Below are positions 46,501-58,800 of a DNA stretch of 64,000 bases, in pieces (the first letter of the stretch is position 1; each line of letters begins with the position of its first letter). The notes beneath the pieces were generated by a model, which saw nothing but the letters and a program-made list of their open reading frames with translations, was not told where the DNA came from and did not search any database. The position numbers and the translations under genes were made by a program. Source of the DNA: Hydrangea macrophylla (taxonomy: Eukaryota; Streptophyta; Magnoliopsida; Cornales; Hydrangeaceae); the NCBI GenBank assembly GCA_033977485.1, contig CM066984.1:108533691-108597690 (forward strand), written 5' to 3'.

Positions 46501-49500
46501 AGATTTGGCTAAGGTCTACAATGTTCAATGGGAAATAAACTGATGGAACTTCAAGGGGTTTAGCTTTCAAGATATTGCTCTAACACCATCCCTAGAAACG
46601 AGGAGGGAAAAAATAGAAGGAAAAACAAACAAACCAACCACTATTGCAAGTTTGGTGTTTTTGTGAATTTTGGCCCGTAATAACTTCATGCAGTTTTTGT
46701 CTTTCACTGAATCTGAATTTGGTTTCTGGAATTAATTGATTTCAGGTTGATAGATGTAATCATGATATTGCTGTTGGCCACTTTGTCAATTTGCCTAGTT
46801 TTTCTGCTCCTTCTTCTTCTCTTTCATGGGTAAGAGTTGCATTTTCTTGTGAATACTACCGTTTTTGCTCCACCATGTGTCATTTTTAAAAATAAATTAT
46901 TGGTTGGTATATCATTTGGAAACTAGAGCATGCGAAATTCGAATGTATCAGTATTGCGACTATTTGGTGCCCTTCATGCCTTCTATTGTCCGGTGAACAG
47001 TCTTAGTCCTGTTAAATTTTGGTAAATGGGGTTGGTTTATGATGCCTTCTCTAGTTTGTTTTCATGAATTTATCTGGGTTCTACAAATTGATACTTGTAT
47101 GTGCAAAGCAAATGCATTAGGATGTTAAGCAAATGCTTCAGTGTCATCTTGCTGAATAACAAGGTTTGCTCCACTTTTCAAGCGGTGAATTGGGCATTAG
47201 AAGGCTCAAGTATTCAACAAGGTGTTTCTTGGAAAGTGGCTATGCTCATTTTGATAGGTTGTGTGGAGCCTGATAATAGTGTACACTTAACCCCACTGTC
47301 AGAGTTGCAAAATTTTTGCAGGGTATTTTGGTAATTTTCACTTCTATCCTGTAGCCTAATTTTATGCCATGAATAAGGGCCGTTACCCTTGTATTATGTA
47401 GTCCTGCCTCTCAAATTGAAATCTCAACAACTCAATTAGTCCTGTTTTTAGTTGAACCACGTAATCTCGTTTTTTTGTGATTATTGTTGTTTCTTTTTCC
47501 ATATCTCACAGGTCTTGGGATAGGGTAATTCCTCAACACATTTGTGATTGGGAGGAATTCTTTTTGGAGTAAACTTGCGGTAGTCAAGTATGGGGGTGAT
47601 TGTCTGATTGGTCCACATTAGAGCCTGATACATCATTGGCTTCTGAAGAGGCTGGAATGAGTTTCCTTTGCTTATTTCTTTTCCTTGTTAAAGGAGACAG
47701 GATGAGGTGTTGGTATGAGATAGTTGTGTGGGAATACCTCCCTTAGGTAGGCTTACTTGGATATACTTGTGATTTCGGCTGATAAAGATGTGCATATGAT
47801 AAGACTTCCTTGACCAGACAACTGACAGTGGATTGGAATCTTCGCGATCACTGCAAGATTGGGAGTTTGATCTAGTGCTGGGTCTTGTGGATGTACTGCA
47901 CACTTCAGTAATTTTTATGGAATGTACGGTTGAGATTGGAAACTTGAGCAAGTTCAAGGTTGAATCATTCTACAAGGTGTTCATGGACACTGGGGATTGC
48001 CTTCCCTTGAAAGGAATAGGAAAAACAAGAGGTCGTTACTAATAAATAGCTATTAAGGCCTAACGTTTGCCCTAGGAAGCACAATAACGGATGCGGGTGC
48101 GGTGGGGTACTTGTATAAAATATTTAAAATATATTTTTACATATTACTATATATGAATTATTTTTCTAATTTTCTAATTTTTTTTATTAAGCCACAAATA
48201 ACAATTAACGAGCTATAAACTCATAAACATAAATCCACATATGCAACTATGCAAGTAAGCCATAGTTGCCACAACATCACAAGCAAAAAAAATCATAGCT
48301 GGAAAAAAAGAAGAAGAAGATATTCAATGTTTTTAAAATCAGAAATTTTAACTGAAAATTTTAAAACAGAAACAGAAATTAAATTGGTTTAGAAAAAAAA
48401 AATGGACACATTGCAATCACACAACATGACAACTCACATCACTGTCTTCAATTCATCTTTCTTTCTTTTAATAATACAAAAAGACCCATTGAATTCACAG
48501 AACACGACAGCACACTATCATCATCTTTCTTTTAATCACTTATTCACTTTCAGTGCATGTTTTGACCTAAAAGTAAAATAAAATGAAATTGGATCCCCTG
48601 TTTTCGAAAATTATTTTTTTAAAAATAAAAAATAAAAAAAAATGCCCAGCCGCACCCCACAAGTGTCCTTGCCGCACTCAGCTGCACCCAAAACACTTGA
48701 AGAACTCACGAAGCACTCGGCCGCACCCGCACTCTCGAAGCACTAAGTTCCCCTGCAGCACCATTTTTAAGTGTGTGTGCATCATAGGGTTTGCCCTAAT
48801 CGTTGTTATGTGTATGGAGATGGGTGATGTTGAATCTTTCTTGATTTGTTGCAAAGTGGTTAGCAAAGGTTGGTCTTTATTGCTTGCCTTATATTGGCTT
48901 ATCGTGTATGTTCCCTAGATCTGTGGCTTAACGTATGTGAAATTCTTGAGCTGGCAGAGTTGGTAGGAGGAAAGCGGGGTACTAGCCCTTTTTCTCCTGT
49001 GTTGTACTAGGTAGTTTAGAATACTTGTTAAGCCTTCTAGTGTATGCAGGAGCAATCCCCAGATCAAATATTAAAATTTCGTGTGTGTAGTTTTGGGTGG
49101 TTGGGAAAGTTGAGTCCTTCCCTCGTATTTCCTTTCCTTTTTGGATTGCATATGAAAATAGCCAATCACTTTTGTTGAGCATGTGATGTTAGCAATTCAC
49201 TTGCCCAAACGAAGAAAAGAAAAAACTGAGATAAGGAAAAGCCTAATCCTTTTTGATTTTATGAAGTTCAAGTGTTCAACCAGCTGATTGTCATATAAAT
49301 CTCTCAAGCTGTGGGGCTCAATGCTTCAATAAACTTTGATTCAAACTCAGTCTGACTTTCCTGTTAATTGATGACGAGGCCAGGGATGCGCATCGTTCAA
49401 ATTAGTTTCATGGAAGAATAGAGGTGTTTAAATAGGATGAGTTGAAATTTAATGGTTTCAGGAAGTTGGTGGTGCTTTGGAAAGAGCTAAGATATCTGTT

Positions 49501-51793
49501 AGGGAGGATGTAGAGAGGGAGGGCCAGAGGAGCTTCTTTTAGACTCAGCATGGATAAAGATGGTTAAGGGCAAGGGCCTGTTAATTAATGATTGAATTGG
49601 TTGATCTTGAAGCGAGTTCATTCTTCATGTCACTTGGGAGTTGCATGAGGCCTAACTTGGTATTTTACCTATTTTGCAATTTGCCTTTGTTTTAATGTTG
49701 TTCAAAATATAGTTTATTCTTTTTTGTTCAAATATTTGAATAATGAGCAAGGATATGTGCTCTCTTTAAAACAAGATAGAATTAAATTATGTGAGGAATC
49801 TGGTTTTGACATGAATCTTGGTGTGCAACTACAGATGGTCTCATGCCCATCTTGCACGGGTGGAATTTTGGCACACTTTTTTTTTTCCTTTCTTTCTTTC
49901 TTTCTTTCCCCTAATCTTTTCTTTTTGGGCCTTGGGATATTCTATTCCCTTTGTCAGGCAACGTCTAGTTGGACTCATCGAAGTTTACAATTAACATTGT
50001 TTTGTGACAGCTATCTTGTTCTAACCAATCAAACTACTTATGAGCTTGTAAGACGGCGACGGATTCCATATATGAGGTCAGTTATTTTGATTTGGGTTTT
50101 CTAACTTTGCTTATTCAGTGATTAATTGCATCATTTACGGGTGCAATTGTGTAATGCGGCACGTTATATAATCATTTACGTACTAGATATTGAATGAATA
50201 TATAGCATTTTATAATGATACATTTATTTTGACTAATTCCTCAGAACGTTAATTAGGAAATTGGACCATGTTTAGTAAATGATTTTAATGTTTAGTAAGC
50301 CAGGGCAAATCAATCACAGATGCTTTTTTTTTTGAGGGGTGTGTGTGGGGGGGGGGGGGGGGGGGGCAAGGAAAAATATTAGGGATGTAACAAGCCAAGC
50401 TGATCCAATCATGGGTTGGTAAAGCTTATTTTGAAATTTGATGAGCAATACAAAGACTGAGCTATGCTTATGTATCAACACTAGAAGCTTGTCTGAATCA
50501 CTCTAAGCTGATCTTTATTTGAGTTAAGAGTAGCTTGGTTATTACTCCTATGTAGTATTTGGTCTGTGAGTTCATCAAGTTGTGTTCAAGGTAGGCACAC
50601 GGAATTAAGAGAATCCGAGCTGAATTGATTGATTGGATCGTCTTGCAAGCCTACAAACAAATTTTTTTTTTTGAAAAAGCTCATTTGGCTAAAGGTGGAA
50701 CCAAGGCTGGCCTTGAGCGCATGCAATCAAGCGATCGCATTGGGCTTCAAATGCTTGGGCCTCATTTTGTTCTCTCTTTCACACAGATCCTCTCTCATCC
50801 TCACTGATTGTCTGTGGTTGGGAAAAAATATACGGTGGCCCACCTATATTGCCTAATTGACAAGAGGAAATGACAAGAAAAAGAAAAAGTCTGAGTTCTG
50901 CGTCATTCTCACTTACATATTTTCGACCTATTTATAAAATTTTGTACGTTTTGGCCCCCCTCAACTTATGTTTAGGCCACCCCTCAAGTCATGTTTAGGT
51001 CTCCAAAGGGGCCCAAGACCCAATTTAGTGTCATCAATATATATTGATTATTGATATACATGTAAATACAACTCAAAAGCAAAGTTCCCAAGAATTTTGA
51101 AAATTACACTTTTAGTGTAAGAATTTTATGAGTTTTAGAAATAGGCCCCCTAGAATTTTGAAAGACACCATTCAACATTTATGTGTCACCAAATAGACTC
51201 ATATTATAAGTAGATCCCAAAAAATCGCTAATTATGTATAAGTAGACCCTAAAAATATTTTCAATTATATATAAGTAGACTCCAAAAAATTTGCCTCAAG
51301 GGCAGCGTCTAGGCCCCCCTGATCAAAATTTTTGGCTCCACCTCTGAATGTAATTATGTGCTTATTGTCTCCTTTTAATGAAAAATTATTATGTACTCTT
51401 ATAAAATTTTTGCGCTTATGAAATTTAATATAGAAGGGTCCGCCTTTGAAAGTTCGCATGTGGCCGTAGAAAAAATTAAGAATCTCAGGGCCGGCCCTGG
51501 GTGGAACTATGGAACTGCTCCATGGCAGGGCAACTTGCTTAACAAACATAGTTTGACTATAATGCATTTATTTAGATACGTCGCAAGTTTAAGCTTACAC
51601 TGCATTGATCTGCAGGGGGATTCCTGAAAGAGTGTTCCCATTTAGTCAAGGAGTGTGCAGAAATTTGTCCAACTTTTGTTGCAGTCGAAGCAGCATATAC
51701 ACTATGGAACAACTGCCATCAGCACAGGAACTCGAAGAAAAGTCAAAACCCTACACATGCATGGATGTTTTATCTTGTCGATGTTGTTGCTGA
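39545..51793 (+). CDS. PAT10: DHHC-type protein S-acyltransferase, PAT10-like
   Basis: Eleven exons join in phase to 345 aa: 39545-39623, 39815-39929, 41070-41144, 41282-41353, 41559-41696, 44263-44296, 45468-45577, 46356-46442, 46746-46829, 50011-50076, 51616-51793. All introns read GT-AG. The DHHC-CRD is in exon 7 ([24 protein letters not shown] at 45519-45530), with the preceding Cys pair in exon 6. Hydrophobic segments are in exons 2, 3, 8 and 9, giving the four-helix PAT layout. [13 protein letters not shown] (exon 10) is the TTxE-type motif, and the tail ends SCRCCC. The protein should transfer palmitate to Cys of membrane proteins. Arabidopsis PAT10, the closest match I recognise, is 340 aa and acts at Golgi/tonoplast. 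Introns hold several transposons. Confidence 0.93.
39639..39682. repeat. (CT)n microsatellite in PAT10 intron 1
   Basis: A long CTC/CT tract starts about 15 bp after the first exon's GT donor and takes up much of the short intron. Confidence 0.9.
39950..40151 (-). mobile_element. tRNA-derived SINE in PAT10 intron 2 (body 39967-40134)
   Basis: The 17-bp duplication ATCTATACTCATTTGTT flanks the insert (39950-39966 and 40135-40151). On the minus strand the body begins with a tRNA-like head containing an A box TGGCCGAGTGG and a B-box-like TGTTCGAGTCA, and ends in a poly-A tail (the T run at 39967-39976). At about 168 bp it is a standard short plant SINE with RNA polymerase III promoter boxes. 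Confidence 0.88.
42145..43101. mobile_element. hAT-like MITE copy A in PAT10 intron 5 (42153-43093)
   Basis: Ends CATGGTTCAA and TTGAACCATG are inverted, and the 8-bp duplication TATTAAAC is perfect (42145-42152 and 43094-43101), as for hAT elements. The 941-bp body contains (CA)n and (CG)n simple repeats at about 42620-42870 and no transposase frame. Motifs such as GGTATCGG near the ends are shared with copy B. Confidence 0.88.
43249..43847. mobile_element. hAT-like MITE copy B in PAT10 intron 5 (43257-43839)
   Basis: It shares the CATGGTTCAA/TTGAACCATG ends of copy A and is flanked by a diverged 8-bp duplication (GTGAGGAT against GTATGGAT). The body, 583 bp, repeats motifs such as GAGTTAACTCG and GTATCG, and includes a (CT)n tract at about 43509-43547. 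It lies only 156 bp from copy A. Confidence 0.8.
44980..45248. mobile_element. Stowaway-like MITE in PAT10 intron 6 (44982-45246)
   Basis: Ends CTCACTCTGTCCCA and GGGACTGAGGGAG form the Stowaway-type inverted repeat, with TA on both sides (44980-44981 and 45247-45248). Body 265 bp, no coding. Confidence 0.85.
48089..48735. repeat. Possible TIR element with GTGCGGGTGCGG ends in PAT10 intron 9
   Basis: GGATGCGGGTGCGGTGGGG at the left and GGCCGCACCCGCACTC at the right are inverted matches. Related GTGCGGGTGCAG and GGTGCGGGGTGG motifs occur in an RNE intron at about 56389-56500. Target duplication not identified. Confidence 0.4.
50347..50366. repeat. Poly-G tract in PAT10 intron 10
   Basis: About 20 consecutive G bases after GTGTGT. 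Long G runs are rare in plant introns and prone to sequencing length error. Confidence 0.85.
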
Positions 51794-52792
51794 TAGTTTC
51801 GGGCATTGTATCTTATTCTATCCACAATTTCCCCAACCTCACCCCCTGAAATTTGTTTCAACACTTGCCTATCTGGATTTTGCAATTGTTTGTGGCTCGT
51901 GTGCTGCTGTTGTTGAGATGGTTCATGATCCTATTGGTTTTGCCTGCTAATCTAGGAACATTCGACTAATTTTATATACCCTAAACATTCGAGGAAAAGG
52001 CAACACAATTCTATATGACTGGCATCATTGATACATTGTCCAGCTGGTTCAATTTGTCTTGTAATATGGTTTGCAAGTTATGGCCAATATCCACAAGAGT
52101 TCTAGCATATTCTTGTTTAAAAAGTAACCAAGTCTTGAATTGAATCAAAAAAAAAAAAAAAAAAAAAATTTGCCCACAATTGTGATACTTAAGTGCAATC
52201 AAAATTGAGGTTTATGGTAGAGTTCTTGTTAGAACCTGAAAATGTGTACACATTGTGTCTAGTCTCAGTAGGAGTACCATAAACTGAGCTTGAAGCAAAA
52301 GCTAATGCTGTTTTTAAGTGATCACTTGGAAGTGTAACGTGAGACTCAATGTGAGAGTGAGCATTAAATGCAGCCAATACGGCTATGAGATTGGACCACC
52401 CTCGCGATCACTTAGATGTTAGTGTACAAGCTGTATTCGAAAGAGTTCACACAAAGAATATCACTCAATAGTTAGAACTTAGAAGCCCATATAGCTCAAA
52501 AAAATAAAAAAAAAATGTTGGCAATTACTTCGTAACAACTTATCACTCAGAATCCATGTTAGGATACATTAATCATGTTCTCAAAAGAAAGCTGTGAGAA
52601 AAACAATATGTTGGAAATGGCAACAAGATGAAAACTATCTACTTCGTATCAAGAAAATTTATCCGGCCGGCCATCAGGGCACGAGATCCAATGTAACCCC
52701 AAAAGAATGTCATGCCACTGACTAATCTTCAATGTAAAACCCGAAAAACCTGTACAGGCAAAAAGAATGAAGCAAGCTAAATTCCACCATGC
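51794..52792. other. Intergenic region between convergent PAT10 and RNE
   Basis: About 1 kb separates the two stop codons. It should hold both 3' UTRs and polyadenylation sites. A poly-A run lies at about 52148-52169. No gene is seen. Confidence 0.7.
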
Positions 52793-55754
52793 TCATTTCC
52801 CACCACTCTTCCACTTCTTGACAGGAAAGAGAGAGAATTTTCCCTTGGGAGTGTATCCACCGACCTCTGTTGGCCGTAACATGGAAATGGCAACTTTATG
52901 CTGCTTACTATGGTCCTTGTCATCTGTCAGTGGTTTCACTTCGAAAGCGCCTCTGGTAAAACCTCTAGCAACCTAATGAACAAAGATTATTACTTGAAAT
53001 ATTAACTAGAATTAAGAATCATATTTGAGGTTGATCAACAATCTTAAGACATAAAATTGCAACCATATGAATGTCAAAACAACAAACTGAAAAACAAACC
53101 ATATACATAAATCTATAATTGACGACAAAGCAATTGCAGCACAATGGTAAAGTGCTGACATGGTTCTATTCTCATCGCAATGAAAGAAAAGAAAAAGAAA
53201 ACAGTAAACATCGATCCAAATGTCCTACCCAGTACCCACAAGGTACTGACGAGTTGTATCCCATTCTCCATGACAGGTAAATAACATAAAAATATGTGTA
53301 AGGCTTCTAATAACTATTTTACGACCATAAGAAAGAGGGGTCCATTAAAAGTTAGGCCAGTGTGAATCAAAATTAACTCATCAATGTTCTCCCCCCATAT
53401 TATTATATTCATAAACAATTGGCTAATACAATGAAGACATTGACATGGAGAAGCCCTTCTTGTTTGGAGGCATCACCCCCACTTTTCCAGCTTATTATCC
53501 AAATTGAGGGCATGAAGCAGGTTACACAGCCATTTAATCAAATTAATAAATTGTGGACATCCCAATTGTTTCTATAAAGCACAAGGACATTCTATCAACT
53601 TTGAAAAGGTGAATTAGGAACATACATTCAAGACAAGGATGATGATGAGTAGAATGATAAAGATGAACCCACTTGCTAAACAAGTTATATGTTAGCAGAC
53701 TATTGTTCGCTCATAGATTTTCATATTATCCACCAGTAGACTGGAGATTATAAACTCAGGCAGGTCAGTTTACTTTGATAAAATCAGGTAATCTGGCAGA
53801 AAAGGTCTATACAAAAATGCATGTAAGCCCATGTTGATAGTTCTCCTATCCATAACCTCTTCCCTTGCCTTTATACCTTAAAATTTCTTCTGTTCTGTTC
53901 CCTCTCCAAATTGACAAAATCACATATAGATATCCTTTTCTCAAGTCTCTAGGGCCTTAGTTACTGCTTACCTAGCTGTCTTAAGGGGTGAAACTGTTGG
54001 ATATTAAACTTTTCAAAACCTCGAATACTCTGGATGAATCTATTTCTCAGGAAAATCTGAAGAGTCAAATCCAGTTGTTAAGCGCTTTAGGATTCCTAGA
54101 ATATGTTTCAATTGCGGAGTCTAGACGTACCTTGTAATAGTATAAATGAGAAAAATCCACTCCCACAATATGTGCATGTGGTTGATTGGTAGTTTTGGAA
54201 CAACTAAACAGATAAATGTCCTTAAGAGCATACCTTCAGAAGAATCCAAACTTTGAGAGAACTACTCAAGACTGCGAGTCTTGTTCTTTTCCCTGAAGTT
54301 AAGTAGTTACACATGAACCGATCAACCCTTAGAATAAATTTTGGCCATGACTTGGGATTTTCGGGGTCCGCTTTCTGGTTTCGCATCGCCTGGTGAAAAT
54401 GGAAGAGAAGATATTATCAAATCTGAAAAGATGTTACCGAACTTGAATATAAGTGAAGCAAGTGACTATGATTCAATGATTTGTTTCATTTCTTCAAATT
54501 CTTCATAGATGTGAATGGTGAATTCTGGAAATAAAATGAGAATTGGGATCCCTAAATGAGAGAATCCAATAAATTTAATTCGGAAAATGCAGCAAAGCCG
54601 CCAAATGTAACTGGAAGTCCGAATGGAAGGACAAAATTATGATTGTCCAACTATTTCAAGTTGAAGTTTCACCTTTTAGAGCATTATAACTAGCGAATCA
54701 AAAGATAGAACATACTTCTGAAATAATTGTAAATTGCTTACAAGCAACCGGCAAATTTCATGCTCAATTTTAGAAAATGATGTCTCCAAAGCTTCCACTC
54801 TCCCAGTAGCATGACAGCAAGTGCATGGTTCACTAATCATAAATGTGACACTAGGTCGAACCTGTCAAGCATTGTGTCAGCACTTCATTAGATAAAATAG
54901 GGTGCATCTCGTATTTAACACCTCTCATCTCTTTGAAAAACCAAAAGAAAATTAAGTAACATCATAACTGCCTTGTGATCACTTTCTAGCCAACCATAAA
55001 CAGCTGAATATCTTGGAATAGCAATGTTCAAACAAAATTTTCCAAAATTCCTGAAAATTAAAAGCAAAAGAAAACTACCATTCTAAACAAGCAGCATACC
55101 CGTTTTCTGGTGATTTCCATAAGCCCATGCCTAGATAATTCAGAAACTTTCACCATTGATCGGTCTCTCTCAACAGCTTTTTTAACTTCTTCATAGACCA
55201 ATCTCTTATTTGCTGAATGGAAAAATTGTTTCAAAAGAAAGAAAACAAATAAGATAACACCTTTTGTCTATACAGTTTATTTATATGTTACTGCAATACC
55301 CACATTTTCAATTGGGAAATCAGAAGTTACAAGGCACGTGGGAAAAAAATCAGTTTATGACAAGATAGGATGCCTTTGTCAAATAAATTTGAATAAAAAA
55401 AAAACCATCTTTCCATTTCTAAACACCACATCAGATTCCATGAACCTGCCTCAAACAGGAACTCCATGTCACCGCAATAAATTTAAAACTTTGTTTGGTT
55501 AATCCTGTTTTCCTTTCCCTCTCATTTTTTGTTATTCTCTGTTTCATTTTCCGTTTTCACATGGACAAGCAAATGAAGGACGTGTTCAGTTCAAACCAAT
55601 ACTTGAAGTAACACGATTCTTTAATTGTTGCACTGGTCATGTAATTGGCAAGTTGTTTATTCACTTCTAGTGTTCTTAATCAGAAAAGTGTGGCCATGTA
55701 GCTGGTTTATGAAACTTTTTTTCCCATTTTGATATATAACCACGTTTTTGGTAC

Positions 55755-55820
<66 letters not shown>

Positions 55821-58800
55821 AATCATCCACCATATCAATGAAATCTACCACAATAATTCCACCAATATCTCTCAGCCGCAACTCTCTAGCGATCTGGAAT
55901 AATAGATTCCATTGTAGCGAATAATCAATGAAGGAACTTAATTTTTATTTAAACTACTTGGCGAAAAAAAGAACATTTCACTTTAGACTACCCATAAAAA
56001 CACTCTTAATAAGCTGCTATTTAGGTACTATATTGGAAGGCACACAATAGAAGACTTCTGAGAATCAATTGGGAAAGTAACTAGGCAAGGACAACACTGG
56101 CAATTGCATATGACCTTAAAGCAAAATACACCATTAAAGAACCTGTAATTGTGGAGTAGTGTCTGATGTAGTTATTATATATTGGAATTTCAAATGTTTC
56201 CATTGTGGTAAGAAATCTAAAGATGCAAGAATCACGTATTAAAATCTTCAGGGCTACTAGGTTCACTACTGTATTGATCGGGAAAAGAAAAGGTATACTA
56301 GTACATCATTTCCAGATGTTTTCACTGTTGTCACCAAGGAAGCACATATTCTTCGAAGAGTGAAGAATCTACAACAGATGTGTGCCCAGTGCGGGTGCAG
56401 TTCGAGTGGATTCACTGGCGTAGCACTTGGGTGTTTTTTTTTTATTTGGAGATGTGATTCTTCTAGATTTGTCTTGAGTGCGGCTCAGGTGCGGGGTGGA
56501 TTATTTTAGGGTGCAACAATGTACACTTTGTAGTTTTTCAAGAAAAGGGGTCTCAAACACAATTTTAAATACTTTAGTGTCAATTTAAGAATGATGAGAT
56601 TTGAAATACACGTCAAAAGCTAGTGTTGCTTATTTAGCCTTTGTTATTCCTTATTTTCATTAAATGAATAAATAAATGTAGTTATAGAATATTTCATATA
56701 ACCGTACAACAATATATTTCTTTAACATATAAAAAGTATATTCTTTAATGTCTTACAAAATGTTACCCTCTCTTTTGTGATGGATGCAATCAAATGTTAT
56801 TTTAAGAAAGCAGTGATATAACAGTAATAGTCTTCGATTCATGAAATATAAAAGACCAGGACTTCACTTAATCACTAAACCAAATATGCCAGCTACCATA
56901 CAGCATGAGTTCGCAAAGGCCATGTACCAAGGAGTCAAAACCCTAAAGCCCCAATGTCAAGAGTTCGAGGATTCAAAACAGCCGAAAGATATTAAAAGTT
57001 TGAAAAACTAGGGCATGTTTGCTTAATAATATCATATAAGCTTTAAAAGCACAAAGTGGATTGTTGCAGAAAAGCAAGCATATACATGTAAACATGATTG
57101 TATATAACCAATACAAGCGTAGGGTTTCGAAGAAATTTAGCAAGAGGATCCCGATATTAACTTTACAAATTACAAGTACAATGTCCCCCTCCTCTCCTAT
57201 CATTTTGTATTGTTTCCTCCACAATACTATTCATTCAAAAGAGACCTAGATGCGTCCTAGGTAGCCAAATATAAAAATAGATAGTGCCCACCGGAAACCA
57301 TACGATTCTAGTTCTCTGACCGGTGTCCCAAAATGCATCCAAAATAAAAACCAAAAAAATGTGATTTTTCAACGATACAAATTACAAAATGTATCGTGCT
57401 TGAAACACAAATCAAATGCACGAATGAAAATGAAGAGAGTAAGCATTTGATAAGTATCTATGTTTCATCCAATTTAAAAGTTCATTTAACTCATTTGACT
57501 AAGCTGATTGTGAAGGAAACATTCATTTTCCTGAGGACCACGTTTCCTTTACACCCAATTCTTATTTGACATTTCCTAATTTGTTAAACAGTTCTATTGA
57601 GGTAGACAGTTGCAGCATATTAATATTGCTTGCCAATTACTCTCTCTAACCCATGTACGCGTAGACGTGTTTAAATAAAAATAAAACAAACGTATGAGTA
57701 ATTTATATGTATAATATGCAGATATTCTCTACATATATTGAAGTCCCTAAAAAAATGTAAACTTCTACTTCTACGAGAACAATCGAGGAAACTAATTTTC
57801 AAATAATACAGCCTTCCATTTATTGATTGCCTCCAAGTTTTGGCTTGGCATGATTTGACTGTGTGTCAAAGAAGAAACATTGATAACTTACATCAACATA
57901 TGCATGCAAAAAGCAATTAAAAATGCAAACAAAAAGAGAATCTTAAAATTCCCTTTCACCAATTACGCAATCGGTTAAACTGGAACAGAGGAAGAACATG
58001 GTTTCCAAATACTTGTTTAGCAGCTGCAAGGTTGACATTTAAAATAGCTTTCTCTTGTGAAGTCCCTTGGCCAAGCATGCAATGCCCACCATTCACATCA
58101 ATGGAGACCAATGCCTCAGTTTGTTCGATCACTAGATAACCCCCATTAGCGAGGGGGACCCTGTAAAACATAAGGTGTGATCAGCAACAAAGAGATTGAG
58201 ATTCAGTATATATAGGTTATCCAGGGAATAGAAACTATTTGGAAGAAATCGATGTAAATCTGATAAGGAAATATATTCGCATTAGTGCAGCAAAAGTGAA
58301 AAAGTGAAAATACGTGGAATTTATACATCAACATGCACAAACACAACTAGTAGGGACAAAATTTTGCTGTTGAATTGGACACACAACAAGATAGCCTCTC
58401 AAAGTTTGGCAGCTTAACTTGATTGGATACATAGCAATCAAGGCTACAAACATATCCCATTCATAATACATCATACTTTGGGAAACTTGTCCTGTGGTGT
58501 CGACGTGCAATTCCTTTTTTTTTTTTTTCCCCGTGTCGACGTTTCCATATCGTGTCCGTGCCCGTGCCCGTGCTTGATTAATCATATTTTATAGACAGGT
58601 GTTGAAAAACAAAGAAAAGATCTATCTGCTCTCACTAACTTACTAGTTACTATTAAAGATTCTTTGTAGTTTTCTTTAATGGTCTTGAGGTATTACAACC
58701 AGCAGATGATTGTGAGTTTTGCCAGATACTTGGGCTTAGTTTGGCCCCCATTTTGGTGCTTCTCATTTTTTAAAGCACAATTTCATGTTAATTCATTTGG

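Noticed and set aside
50930..51510. hAT-like element suggested by GGGCCGGCCC near 51488 and GGCCCCCCT motifs
   Set aside because: Only one possible terminus and no duplication could be defined in PAT10 intron 10.
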